A stretch of DNA of 17,783 bases from an uncultured Ruminococcus sp. (GCA_902773155.1 CACYDK010000058.1:1-17783), one strand, 5' to 3'; shown: positions 1 through 7,250, counted from the first letter of the stretch. Numbers and translations are program-made. Notes: generated by a model not told the origin, from the sequence alone.

Positions 1-224
1 CCTCCGGCAAGGTCGACGCTGTTGTGATCGATCAGGAGCCCGCCAAGAAGTTCGTAGCCGCCAATAAGGGCACAAAGATCCTTGACGATCCGTTTGCCGA
101 TGAGGATTACGCTATCTGCCTTAAGAAGGGCAGCGAACTCACCGAGAAAATCAACGGCGCTCTTAAGGAGCTCAAGGAAGACGGCACAGTACAGAAGATC
201 ATCGATAAATATATCGGAGACTGA
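1..224 (+). CDS. Amino-acid ABC transporter solute-binding protein, C-terminal fragment
   Basis: The gene enters from beyond the left edge; the reading frame is open from base 3 and ends at TGA 222-224, leaving about 73 residues. The visible part begins SGKVDAVVIDQEPAKKF, which fits the last lobe of family 3 periplasmic-type binding proteins (SBP_bac_3). In these proteins a segment of the type VDAVV-D is followed by a C-terminal helix of the type LKELKEDGTVQKIIDKY. Such proteins capture polar amino acids outside the membrane and deliver them to a HisM/GlnP permease. The permease and ATPase genes that follow on the same strand confirm the role. The substrate cannot be named because the ligand-binding residues lie mostly outside the window. 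A hairpin directly downstream probably keeps this product more abundant than the membrane parts. Confidence 0.9.
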   Translation, partial: SGKVDAVVIDQEPAKKFVAANKGTKILDDPFADEDYAICLKKGSELTEKINGALKELKEDGTVQKIIDKYIGD

Positions 225-237
225 TCATAAAGTAACG

Positions 238-268
238 GCTGAGCCGATAATTCGGCTCAGCTTTTGTT
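238..268 (+). terminator. Intrinsic terminator/attenuator between binding protein and permease
   Basis: A perfect 10-bp stem (238-247 with 252-261, GCTGAGCCGA paired to TCGGCTCAGC) with a 4-base TAAT loop is followed by TTTTGTTT. It lies 13 bases after the binding-protein stop and 33 bases before the permease start. Partial termination or 3'-end stabilisation here is a common way to make more binding protein than permease. A second small hairpin (AGGGC 270-274 with GCCCT 280-284) sits just before the permease ribosome-binding site. Confidence 0.75.
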
Positions 269-300
269 TAGGGCAGAGCGCCCTATAAAGGAATGGTTTA

Positions 301-1032
301 ATGACTGCTTTTTTTACCGGTCTGGCAGACCAATTTTACAACTCAATTATTGACAAAGACTACTGGCAGATGCTTCTGCAGGGCTTGGTCGCCACGATTG
401 AAATCGCCCTGTGCGCTACCGTAATCGGAATCGTGCTCGGTTTTCTGGTGGCGATGATACGCTCGACCTGCGAGATGAATCTCAGGGGAAAAAAGAGCCG
501 GAGCTTCGGCGACGTTATTCTCAAAGTGCTTGACAAAATCTGCGGCATATACATTACCGTGATCCGCGGCACGCCTGTGCTCGTACAGCTCATGATAATG
601 TACTACATAGTTTTCGCCTCGTCCAGAAACGGTATGCTGGCGGCGATACTCTCCTTCGGAATCAACTCCGGAGCCTATGTGGCCGAGATTGTGCGCGGAG
701 GAATAATGTCAATCGACAAGGGACAGTTCGAGGCCAGCCGCTCGCTCGGCTTCGACTACAAGCGCACCATGATCCTTGTTATTCTTCCCCAGGCGTTCAA
801 GAACGTGCTCCCCGCTCTCGGCAACGAGTTCATCGTTCTGCTCAAGGAGACCTCTGTAGCGGGTTACGTGGCGATCATGGAGCTCACCTATATGGCGAAC
901 CTGATCATCTCGCGCACCTACAACGCGTTCTTCCCGCTCATAATCATCGCGATCATTTACCTGGTGCTGGTAGTGATTCTGAGCTTCTTCTTAAAGAAGC
1001 TTGAAAGGAGGCTGCGCAACAGTGACCACTAA
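301..1032 (+). CDS. Amino-acid ABC transporter permease (HisM/GlnP family)
   Basis: This 243-residue integral membrane protein forms the channel of a polar amino-acid importer. Hydrophobic segments lie near residues 28-52, 85-106, 112-130, 155-195 and 210-231. The conserved EAA loop that docks with the ATPase is visible at about 143-162 ([13 protein letters not shown] followed by ILPQA). RGTPVLVQL near 89-97 is typical of the family. A charged loop at about 54-80 between the first two hydrophobic segments is longer than in the shortest family members. The start is ATG 301, preceded by AAAGGA at 287-292 with 8-base spacing. The stop overlaps the ATPase start by 11 bases, indicating translational coupling. 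The substrate is not determined. Confidence 0.95.
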   Translation: MTAFFTGLADQFYNSIIDKDYWQMLLQGLVATIEIALCATVIGIVLGFLVAMIRSTCEMNLRGKKSRSFGDVILKVLDKICGIYITVIRGTPVLVQLMIMYYIVFASSRNGMLAAILSFGINSGAYVAEIVRGGIMSIDKGQFEASRSLGFDYKRTMILVILPQAFKNVLPALGNEFIVLLKETSVAGYVAIMELTYMANLIISRTYNAFFPLIIIAIIYLVLVVILSFFLKKLERRLRNSDH

Positions 1033-1762
1033 CGACGTGCTCATCAAGGTTGAAAACCTTCACAAATACTTCGGCGACCTCGAGGTGCTGCGCGGTATAG
1101 ACCTCGAGATCAAAAAGGGCGACGTGATCGTGCTTATCGGAGCCTCCGGCTCGGGTAAGTCGACCTTCCTGCGCTGTCTTAACCGGCTCGAGGAGCCGAC
1201 CGACGGCAAGATTTACTTTGAGGGCGTTGACATCACCGACCCGAAAACCGACATAAACCTGCACAGACAGAAGATGGGAATGGTGTTCCAGCAGTTCAAC
1301 CTTTTCCCGCATATGACGGTACTTAAAAATATGACGCTGGCTCCTATCCGCCTGCTCAAGCAGAGCAAGGCCGAGGCCGAGGCCAACGCGATGAGGCTTT
1401 TGGAGCGCGTAGGACTTGCCGACAGAGCTTACTCCTACCCGTCTCAGCTTTCGGGCGGCCAAAAACAGCGCGTCGCGATAGTCAGGGCGCTGTGTATGAA
1501 TCCCGACGTTCTCCTCTTTGACGAGCCTACCTCGGCTCTCGACCCCGAGATGGTCGGCGAGGTTCTCGACGTAATGAAGAGCCTGGCAAAGGACGGAATG
1601 ACGATGGCCGTGGTAACGCACGAAATGGGCTTTGCGCGCGAGGTCGGAACGAACGTCATCTTCATTGACGAGGGAGTTATCGTCGAGCAGGGCGCCCCGG
1701 AGACCTTCTTTGATAACCCGGAAAGCCCGAGACTGCGCGACTTCCTGTCGAAGGTGCTTTAA
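1022..1762 (+). CDS. glnQ: Amino-acid ABC transporter ATP-binding protein (GlnQ family)
   Basis: This 246-residue ATPase powers the importer encoded just upstream. All family motifs are intact: Walker [10 protein letters not shown] at residues 40-48, Q-loop Q90, signature LSGGQ at 143-147, Walker [12 protein letters not shown] around 164-174 and the switch histidine H200 in [11 protein letters not shown], a stretch very typical of GlnQ/HisP proteins. The frame is open further upstream with a TTG at 1001, but GTG 1022 is preferred: AAAGGAGG at 1004-1011 is placed correctly for it, and residue 2 onward (TTNDVLIKV) aligns with usual family N-termini. It overlaps the permease by 11 bases. The symbol reflects the family; glutamine specificity is not shown. 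Confidence 0.93.
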   Translation: MTTNDVLIKVENLHKYFGDLEVLRGIDLEIKKGDVIVLIGASGSGKSTFLRCLNRLEEPTDGKIYFEGVDITDPKTDINLHRQKMGMVFQQFNLFPHMTVLKNMTLAPIRLLKQSKAEAEANAMRLLERVGLADRAYSYPSQLSGGQKQRVAIVRALCMNPDVLLFDEPTSALDPEMVGEVLDVMKSLAKDGMTMAVVTHEMGFAREVGTNVIFIDEGVIVEQGAPETFFDNPESPRLRDFLSKVL

Positions 1763-1779
1763 TAATTTTAATATTTAAG

Positions 1780-1826
1780 TCGGAAAACAGATCCTTAATG
1801 CGGACTCTGTTTTCCGATCTTTTTTT
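1780..1826 (+). terminator. Intrinsic terminator after the amino-acid transporter operon
   Basis: A perfect 12-bp stem (1780-1791 TCGGAAAACAGA with 1806-1817 TCTGTTTTCCGA) and a 14-base loop are followed by TCTTTTTTT, 17 bases after the GlnQ-type stop codon. The orientation and U-tract fit termination of the plus-strand operon. Confidence 0.88.
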
Positions 1827-1859
1827 GCAAAAAATTGACAAAAGGCCACACTAGGAAAA

Positions 1860-1904
1860 CGGCCGGGCAGGCAGGCTCTTTAGCTGAACCTATCTGCTCG
1901 ACCG
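1860..1904 (-). terminator. Imperfect palindrome, probable terminator of the EF-G-like gene
   Basis: Arms 1860-1875 and 1889-1904 form a 16-bp stem with two G-U and two C-A oppositions read on the plus strand. Read on the minus strand, the hairpin is followed at once by TTTTCC, as expected for a terminator of the minus-strand gene ending at 1936. It shares the core GGGCAG(G/A)CAGG and the flanking GGAAAA with the perfect palindrome at 10580-10622, so the two look like members of one family. Confidence 0.6.
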
Positions 1905-1907
1905 TAA

Positions 1908-1939
1908 TTATCAATTATCCATTGTCTGTTATCAATTAT
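1908..1939. repeat. Two 11-bp direct repeats TTATCAATTAT
   Basis: TTATCAATTAT occurs at 1908-1918 and again at 1929-1939, 21 bases apart. The second copy overlaps the stop codon of the minus-strand EF-G-like gene (TAA at 1938-1936). AT-rich repeats of this kind are common at bacterial gene ends; no function can be assigned. Confidence 0.5.
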
Positions 1940-4002
1940 TCCTCAACGTTCGCTTCGGCGATAACCTTTTGAGCTACGTTGCCGGGGCAGTCCTCATAGC
2001 GGACGAATGTGAAGGTGTAGCTGCCGCGACCCTGGGTGCACTGGCGAATAAAGGTTGCGAAATCGTCCATCTCAGCCTCGGGAACCTCGGCGTCGATCGT
2101 CTGATAGCCCTTCTCCTCGGCAGGCTCCATACCCATAATGCGGCCTCTGCGCTTGTTGACCTCGCCCATTACGTCGCCCATGTTTCCGTCCGGAACCGTG
2201 GCCTTGAGAGAGCCGATGGGCTCAAGCAATGTCGGGGCGGCCTGAGGCATACCGTTTTTGTACGCGACGTTAGCGGCCATCTTGAATGACATTTCCGAGC
2301 TGTCTACCGGGTGGTAGGAGCCGTCGTAGAGGTTGGCGTGGATTCCAACCATCGGATATCCGGCGAGAGGTCCCTTGAGGATAGCCTCGCGGAGACCCTT
2401 TTCAACTGCGGGGAAGAAGCCCTTGGGAACAGCTCCGCCGACAACGCTCTCGGTAAACTCGAGGGAATCGCTGTCGCAGGGCGAGAACTCGATCCAGACG
2501 TCGCCGAACTGACCGTGTCCGCCGGACTGCTTCTTGTGACGACCCTGAACCTTTACGGATTTTCTGATAGTCTCTCGGTAGGCGACCTTGGGAGTCTTAA
2601 GAACCGCGTCTACGTTATATTTTGACTTGATCTTGGATACAACGACGTCGAGGTGCTGCTCGCCGAGGCCGTATACGATCATCTCGTGAGTTTCGTGGTT
2701 GTGGAAATAGCGGACGGAAGGATCCTCCTCCATAACTCTCTTTACAGCCTGAGCGACCTTGTCCTCGTCGCCCTTTGTCTTGGGCTTGATAGCCATTGCG
2801 TAGGAAGCTACGGGATAACTTATGCCCTCGAGCTTAACCTTGCGAAGCGGCGAGCAGAGGGTGTCGCCGGTCTTTACGTCGGTGAGCTTCGGAATAGCTC
2901 CGATATCGCCCGCGCCGATGTAGGAGGCGTCCTCCTGCTTCTTACCGCGAACCGTAAGAACCTTTGTGATTCGAACCGCGTCGCCTGTTCTCATATTGAT
3001 AACCGGTACATCGGAGGATATCTTGCCGGAGGCAACCTTGATATAGGAGAGCTTTCCTACGAAGGGGTCGCTGACCGTCTTGAATACGATTCCGGCGGCG
3101 GCGCCGTCCGGAGAAACAGCGATCTCAACGGGATCGCCGTTGATGTCGGTACCGATCTCTGTCTTTGAATCGGACTTGGGAGCAAGCCATGTGAGCGAAT
3201 TCAGGAACATATCGATGGCGTAGGTGTTGTGAGCGTCGCCGCAGAATACGGGGCAGATCGAGCCGTCCTTAACGCCCTGCGAAACGCCTGTGATGATCTC
3301 CTCGGGAGTGAACTCCTCGCCCTCGAGGAATTTGTCGAGAAGCTCCTCGGAGGTCTCTGCAACGGCTTCCTTGATAGCTTCCCTGAGACCCTCAAAGCGG
3401 TCGCCGAAGTCGGGCATATCCGTGGGAGTAGCCACGCCGCCCTTGGAATACTTATAGGCGCGGTACTCAAAGAGGTTTACGTAGATCTCGGCCTTGCCGT
3501 CCTGGATAAAGGGAACTACTACGGGACATACGGACGGTCCGAAGGTGGACTTTAAGTCCTCAAAAACGCGATAGAAACGTGCGCTTTCGTCGCAGATACC
3601 GTTTACAAAGAAGATCTTTGCGATATCGGCCTTGGCGGCGGCCTTTACGGCCTTCTCGGTGCCTACGCCTACGCCGTCCTTACCGGAAACGACGATGAGC
3701 GCGGAATCGGCGGCGCGCATACCCTCGGCAACTCCGCCCTCAAAATCAAAGAGACCCGGGGTGTCGATGAGATTGATTTTTGTGTTTTTCCACTCGAGAG
3801 GAGCCACGGCGGTGTTGAGGGATACGCCTCTCTTGATTTCCTCGGCGTCGTAGTCGAGCACTGTGTTGCCGTCGGCGATCTTTCCGAGACGATCGGACGC
3901 CTTGGCAAGGTAAAGCATCGACTCCGCAACAGAGGTTTTTCCGCAGCCCGCGTGACCCGCGAGCGCGATGTTCAAGATGTTTTTAGGAGCATATTGTTTC
4001 AA
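1936..4002 (-). CDS. EF-G paralogue (FusA2-like translation-factor GTPase) with degenerate G motifs
   Basis: This protein of about 688 residues has the full EF-G layout: G domain, domains II and III, and domains IV and V. The domain IV tip loop YHPVDSSEM and a GHGQFGDVW stretch are clear. It belongs to the EF-G2/FusA2-like branch, not the canonical translocase: P-loop GHAGCGKT at 16-23, switch I RGVSL at 59-62, and DTPGLFDF at 80-87, where canonical EF-G has DTPGHVDF with the catalytic histidine. The guanine-recognition motif expected as NKMD reads NGIC (134-137), and the G5 position expected as GSA reads GDA (255-257), so guanine specificity may be lost. The open frame allows TTG at 4011, but AAAGGA at 4018-4013 fits TTG at 4002 (11-base spacing) far better. 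The role is unknown; a ribosome-associated factor is the natural guess. Confidence 0.88.
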   Translation of the reverse strand: MKQYAPKNILNIALAGHAGCGKTSVAESMLYLAKASDRLGKIADGNTVLDYDAEEIKRGVSLNTAVAPLEWKNTKINLIDTPGLFDFEGGVAEGMRAADSALIVVSGKDGVGVGTEKAVKAAAKADIAKIFFVNGICDESARFYRVFEDLKSTFGPSVCPVVVPFIQDGKAEIYVNLFEYRAYKYSKGGVATPTDMPDFGDRFEGLREAIKEAVAETSEELLDKFLEGEEFTPEEIITGVSQGVKDGSICPVFCGDAHNTYAIDMFLNSLTWLAPKSDSKTEIGTDINGDPVEIAVSPDGAAAGIVFKTVSDPFVGKLSYIKVASGKISSDVPVINMRTGDAVRITKVLTVRGKKQEDASYIGAGDIGAIPKLTDVKTGDTLCSPLRKVKLEGISYPVASYAMAIKPKTKGDEDKVAQAVKRVMEEDPSVRYFHNHETHEMIVYGLGEQHLDVVVSKIKSKYNVDAVLKTPKVAYRETIRKSVKVQGRHKKQSGGHGQFGDVWIEFSPCDSDSLEFTESVVGGAVPKGFFPAVEKGLREAILKGPLAGYPMVGIHANLYDGSYHPVDSSEMSFKMAANVAYKNGMPQAAPTLLEPIGSLKATVPDGNMGDVMGEVNKRRGRIMGMEPAEEKGYQTIDAEVPEAEMDDFATFIRQCTQGRGSYTFTFVRYEDCPGNVAQKVIAEANVEE

Positions 4003-4027
4003 TATGAACAAATCCTTTCATTATGTA

Positions 4028-4058
4028 TTTCAGTAAAAAATAATCCGTTTTCAGTAAA
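4028..4058. repeat. Two 10-bp direct repeats TTTCAGTAAA in the EF-G-like leader
   Basis: TTTCAGTAAA occurs at 4028-4037 and 4049-4058, exactly 21 bases apart (two helical turns), inside the predicted untranslated leader of the EF-G-like gene. The spacing would suit a dimeric DNA-binding protein, but AT-rich chance repeats cannot be excluded. Confidence 0.4.
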
Positions 4059-4059
4059 T

Positions 4060-4073
4060 GGCGAACAATCGCC
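4060..4073 (-). other. Small hairpin at the predicted 5' end of the EF-G-like mRNA
   Basis: GGCGA (4060-4064) can pair with TCGCC (4069-4073) around a 4-base loop. It falls right at the predicted transcription start (about 4074) of the minus-strand promoter, where a 5'-terminal stem could protect the transcript. The role is inferred. Confidence 0.35.
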
Positions 4074-4080
4074 GAATAAA

Positions 4081-4109
4081 ATTATATCATTTTTGTTTAA
4101 ATTGCACAA
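4081..4109 (-). promoter_or_regulatory. Promoter for the EF-G-like gene
   Basis: Read on the minus strand, TTGTGC (4109-4104) and TATAAT (4086-4081) are separated by 17 bases, and TG precedes the -10 as in extended -10 promoters. Transcription would start near 4074, giving a leader of about 70 bases before TTG 4002. Confidence 0.7.
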
Positions 4110-4161
4110 TAGCGTTTTGCCGATTTATTCCCTTAAAGTCCTACAAAATCGCAACTCTGAA

Positions 4162-4200
4162 TTTGTGCATTTTGTCAAAAGCCTCGGCAAAATACACAAA
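4162..4200. repeat. 13-bp inverted repeat between two divergent promoters
   Basis: Arm TTTGTGCATTTTG at 4162-4174 faces CAAAATACACAAA at 4188-4200, matching at 12 of 13 positions with a 13-base spacer. It lies between the -35 regions of the EF-G-like gene (4104-4109) and the GntR operon (4235-4240). The place suits an operator or a structural element, but nothing links it to a particular regulator. The remaining AT-rich sequence in 4003-4304 shows no further gene. Confidence 0.45.
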
Positions 4201-4234
4201 ATCCCCCCTAAAAAATCGTCATCAAAAATTTCTA

Positions 4235-4266
4235 TTGACTTTTCAGGAACATAGGTGTATTATAAT
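4235..4266 (+). promoter_or_regulatory. Promoter of the GntR/ABC operon
   Basis: TTGACT at 4235-4240 and TATTAT at 4258-4263 are spaced by 17 bases; an overlapping perfect TATAAT at 4261-4266 would give a 20-base spacer. The start of transcription would be near 4270. Confidence 0.75.
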
Positions 4267-4273
4267 TGTAGTA

Positions 4274-4289
4274 ATTGTATTAATACAAT
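4274..4289. promoter_or_regulatory. Probable GntR operator, 16-bp perfect palindrome
   Basis: ATTGTATTAATACAAT is a perfect inverted repeat placed just downstream of the predicted start of transcription and abutting the AAAGGAGG ribosome-binding site (4290-4297). Two-fold AT-rich sites of this kind beside their own gene are usual targets of YtrA-type GntR dimers, so autorepression is likely. A further ATTGTA half-site occurs at 4265-4270. Binding is inferred, not shown. Confidence 0.65.
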
Positions 4290-4304
4290 AAAGGAGGTTA
4301 TGCT

Positions 4305-4685
4305 TTGCTTACATTAAACCTGACCTCGCGCGTACCGCTGTACGAACAGATTTACTCCGGGATCGTCCGGCTGATATCGGCAGGCGTTTTAAAGCCCGGC
4401 GACCGTATCCCCACCGTGCGCGCGCTGTCCGCTGAGTACGGAATCAATCCGAATACCGTAGCCCGAGCCTACAAGCAGCTCGAGGCCGAGGGGTACATCA
4501 TAAGTCGCGTAGGGCGAGGAAGCTTTGTAGCCGATGACGGATCCGCGGTCAGGGCGCTTCGCGAGACCGCCCGAAAAAAACTCCTTGACGCCGCCGCAGA
4601 GGCTAAGTCCGCCGGGCTTACTCAGGAGGAGACCATAAGTACCGTAAAGGAGGCATATTATGCTGGAAATAAAGAACGCAACTAA
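4305..4685 (+). CDS. GntR-family transcriptional regulator, YtrA subfamily
   Basis: This is a 126-residue DNA-binding regulator. Residues 10-75 form the GntR winged helix: PLYEQI, then PGDRIPTVRALSAEYGINPNT for the recognition region, then the wing GYIISRVGRGSFV. The C-terminal part (about 80-126) is a short helical tail, not the large ligand-binding domain of FadR or HutC types; this is the mark of the YtrA subfamily, which usually controls an adjacent ABC exporter. The start is TTG 4305, 7 bases after AAAGGAGG. An ATG at 4300 lies too close to the ribosome-binding site and opens only a five-codon frame. The gene overlaps the ATPase gene by 26 bases and is probably autoregulated through the palindrome at 4274-4289. 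Confidence 0.92.
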   Translation: MLTLNLTSRVPLYEQIYSGIVRLISAGVLKPGDRIPTVRALSAEYGINPNTVARAYKQLEAEGYIISRVGRGSFVADDGSAVRALRETARKKLLDAAAEAKSAGLTQEETISTVKEAYYAGNKERN

Positions 4686-5556
4686 GCGGTTCGGAGATAT
4701 AAAGGCTCTGGACGGTCTTGACTTTACCGTGCCGGAGGGTACGGTTTTTGGACTTGTAGGCTCAAACGGAGCCGGAAAAAGCACCCTGCTCCGCCTTATA
4801 AGCGGAATCTACGCGCCCGACGAGGGCGGAGCGTACATCGACGAAGAGCTTACCTACGAGAGCATCAACGCCAAGAGCGAGCTGTTTTTTATACCGGATT
4901 TCCCGTATTATTATGGAAGCAGTACGCTCAACAACACCGCCGATCTGCTCAGGATGGTTTACCGCGACTGGGACGAGGATTATTTTGAAAAGCTCTGCTC
5001 AACCTTCCCGATAAACCGCAAACAGAGGATAATAAATATGTCTAAGGGCATGCAGAGGCAGGCCTCGCTGATACTCGCGCTTTCTACCCGCCCTAAATAC
5101 CTTTTGCTCGACGAGATCTTCGACGGGCTCGATCCGGTCGTCAGGGCGCTTGTAAAGAGGCTCATCGTTGAGAACGTCACCGACCGCGATATGGCGGTGG
5201 TGATCGCCTCGCACAACCTGCGCGAGCTAGAGGATATCTGCGACCATATCGGACTAATGCATAAGGGGAAGATCATCCTTCAGCGCGAGCTGGACGAAAT
5301 AAAATGCGATATCCATAAGGTTCAGGTCGCCTTTTCACAGCCGGTCGGGGACGATATCTTCGCCGGAATCAACGTAATTAAGCAGAGCCGTCAGGGAAAT
5401 CTTTTCAGCATAACCGTGCGCGGAGCAGAAGAGGACTATCTGCCGAAGCTCAGGGCGCTTGAACCCGCGTTTATGGAGAATCTTCCGCTGACGCTTGAGG
5501 AAGTATTTATTGAAGAAATGGAGGGTGTGGGTTATGACGCGAACAACATATTATGA
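4660..5556 (+). CDS. ABC transporter ATP-binding protein (YtrB-like, ABC-2 type exporter)
   Basis: This 298-residue ATPase pairs with the permease that follows. Walker A GSNGAGKST is at 34-42, signature MSKGM at 127-131 (in place of LSGGQ, a form common in ABC-2 exporters), Walker B YLLLDEIFDGLD near 147-158 and the switch histidine in ASHN at H185. The proline of the usual DEP is isoleucine here. A C-terminal domain of about 80 residues follows the nucleotide-binding core. The start is ATG 4660 with TAAAGGAGG upstream. It overlaps both the regulator and the permease, so the three genes form one coupled operon. Such GntR-ABC sets respond to cell-envelope stress or antimicrobial peptides in other Firmicutes; the substrate here is unknown. 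Confidence 0.92.
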   Translation: MLEIKNATKRFGDIKALDGLDFTVPEGTVFGLVGSNGAGKSTLLRLISGIYAPDEGGAYIDEELTYESINAKSELFFIPDFPYYYGSSTLNNTADLLRMVYRDWDEDYFEKLCSTFPINRKQRIINMSKGMQRQASLILALSTRPKYLLLDEIFDGLDPVVRALVKRLIVENVTDRDMAVVIASHNLRELEDICDHIGLMHKGKIILQRELDEIKCDIHKVQVAFSQPVGDDIFAGINVIKQSRQGNLFSITVRGAEEDYLPKLRALEPAFMENLPLTLEEVFIEEMEGVGYDANNIL

Positions 5557-7243
5557 TAACAGCCTTAAGCAGGGCGCGGTTCTGTTCAGGTGGAATCTGC
5601 GCCGCAACGTGATCTCGTTTTCCGTTTATCTCGCTCTGCTGGCGTTTTTTGTTCTGATAAACCTCGCGCTCACGCTCAGCACAAAGCTATTCGGAGAAGT
5701 AGCCGGCACAATGCTAGGCTTTAGCCTGACGGAAATGCTTGTCGGCGAGACAGTGGCGCTCGGCGTTATTTTCTCGCTGATATTCTCGCTGTGCAACTTA
5801 AGCTATATGCACAAAAAGCGTGAGACCGACCTTATCGCCTCAATGCCCGTAAACCGACGGACGATGTTCTTCTCCGCCGAAATAAGCGCGATAATAATGG
5901 CGGCCGTGCCTATGCTGCTCGTGCTTTTGGGAGTCAATATCCTTGCCGAAAACATCAACTCGAACACATATATGGGCACCCTGAACGCTTTTATCTCGGT
6001 GGCTGTCAACGTTCTGTTCTTCGGGCTTCTCTCGGTTTGCTGCGGAAAAACCTCGGACAAGATCATCACATTTCTGTTCGTAAACGGCGGCGTGCCCGTC
6101 AGCCTGTTTCTTCTCCAGCTAATCCCGATCGCGTATATAAGGGGCTTCGGAGCCGGGGCCAACGAAAAACTGACCTTATGCTTTACTACTCTCAACGCCT
6201 ACAGAAGCGATATGCCGATTTACTGGACGCTGTTCGCGATCGTCTGCGGAGCGCTGTCGTTCGCGCTTATTAAGCGCAGACGCTCCGAGTGCGCGGAGGT
6301 CGGCTTTGCCTACAAGCTTCCGATGGTAGCGATCAAGCTAATCGTAAGCCTCGCGGTAGGAATGATTACCGGCTTTATACTCTATATCAGCGGCTTTTTC
6401 AGCCTGTTTTCCCCTGATGCGCATAGCGACGGCATTGCCGATTACGTGCGTTTTCTGGCCGGAATGCTCATCGGCTCGTTCTTAGCTTATTTCGTCGTAG
6501 GGCTAATATACGCCAGAGGCTTCAAGGGCTTTGCAAAGTCGCTCATCCCCTACGGCGCAATGATTATATGCTTTACCGCGTATTTCCTGTTCTTCGCGTT
6601 AGACCCGCTGGGAACAAGCCGTATTCCCGAGGCAAGCGAGGTCAAGAGCGTAAGCTTTACGCAGAACAACCGGGATTTCAGGGTAGGCGGCAAAAACCTC
6701 ACCAAGCGCGAGCTAACGGATAAGGCTTCGATCGAAAAAGCTTTGGACGCCGAATTTTCGGCCGTGAGCGAGCGTTCGCTCATATCGGCCTTCGGCTACG
6801 GCTTTGGCACGTCGGTGCTCGATTCAGAGGAAGAACCCAACATTTTCATCCGTTACAATATGAACGACGGCGGCACGATCGAGAGGGTTTACACTAGCTT
6901 AAGCGACTGGAGTATGTCGGTGGAGTTTCGGGACTCGGAGTTCTATATCCGTAATTCCATGCCGATATTTATGATCGACAGCAAATACTGCACCGAGGTA
7001 AAGGTGACTGAGTACGACTACGAAACAGCAGTCGTCCCCAAAACAAAAAACCGCATTTATAAGGGCGAAAAGGCCGTATCTGCTCTCGAAAAAATCAGGG
7101 ACAAGGTTTTGACCGACGGTCAGGATATATTTTACTATACCGATAAATCCTACGAGATAACCTTTGTCTCCCCCGACGGCGATAAGCTGACGGAGAAGAA
7201 GGGCTCGGTTACGGAAATACTTGCTTCCTTACAGATAACATAA
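5534..7243 (+). CDS. ABC-2 type permease with extracytoplasmic C-terminal domain
   Basis: This 569-residue membrane protein shows about nine hydrophobic segments, near residues 29-47, 70-88, 113-135, 150-169, 176-200, 230-246, 264-292, 305-327 and 338-356. A soluble C-terminal region follows (about 357-569), rich in Y, D and E. An odd number of helices with a cytoplasmic N-terminus puts that domain outside the cell, where it could meet a ligand. The cytoplasmic loop KKRETDLIASMPVNRRTMF near 95-112 is typical of ABC-2 permeases, with the MPV-R element. The frame is open from 5495, but ATG 5534 has GGAGG at 5520-5525 and is preferred; it overlaps the ATPase by 23 bases. The transported molecule is unknown. 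Confidence 0.85.
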   Translation: MTRTTYYDNSLKQGAVLFRWNLRRNVISFSVYLALLAFFVLINLALTLSTKLFGEVAGTMLGFSLTEMLVGETVALGVIFSLIFSLCNLSYMHKKRETDLIASMPVNRRTMFFSAEISAIIMAAVPMLLVLLGVNILAENINSNTYMGTLNAFISVAVNVLFFGLLSVCCGKTSDKIITFLFVNGGVPVSLFLLQLIPIAYIRGFGAGANEKLTLCFTTLNAYRSDMPIYWTLFAIVCGALSFALIKRRRSECAEVGFAYKLPMVAIKLIVSLAVGMITGFILYISGFFSLFSPDAHSDGIADYVRFLAGMLIGSFLAYFVVGLIYARGFKGFAKSLIPYGAMIICFTAYFLFFALDPLGTSRIPEASEVKSVSFTQNNRDFRVGGKNLTKRELTDKASIEKALDAEFSAVSERSLISAFGYGFGTSVLDSEEEPNIFIRYNMNDGGTIERVYTSLSDWSMSVEFRDSEFYIRNSMPIFMIDSKYCTEVKVTEYDYETAVVPKTKNRIYKGEKAVSALEKIRDKVLTDGQDIFYYTDKSYEITFVSPDGDKLTEKKGSVTEILASLQIT

Positions 7244-7250
7244 CAAGATG

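Noticed and set aside
953..1621. Long minus-strand open frame (222 codons) opposite the permease/ATPase genes
   Set aside because: It is antisense to well-supported ABC transporter genes, its translation has no recognisable motif, and long antisense frames are expected in GC-rich codon usage.
2653..3168. Plus-strand open frame of 171 codons opposite the EF-G-like gene
   Set aside because: It is a shadow of the coding strand; it has no ribosome-binding site and no family resemblance.
4173..4178. Perfect minus-strand TTGACA as a second promoter for the EF-G-like gene
   Set aside because: No acceptable -10 lies 16-18 bases downstream; the hexamer sits in the spacer of the inverted repeat at 4162-4200.
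4300..4317. Five-codon mini-gene (ATG at 4300) before the GntR gene
   Set aside because: The ATG is only two bases after the ribosome-binding site; TTG 4305 in the regulator frame explains the spacing better.
4660..5556. Degenerate signature (MSKGM) and DEI in the ATPase as signs of inactivity
   Set aside because: SKGM-type signatures are usual in ABC-2 exporter ATPases, and Walker A, the Walker B D-E pair and the switch histidine are all present.
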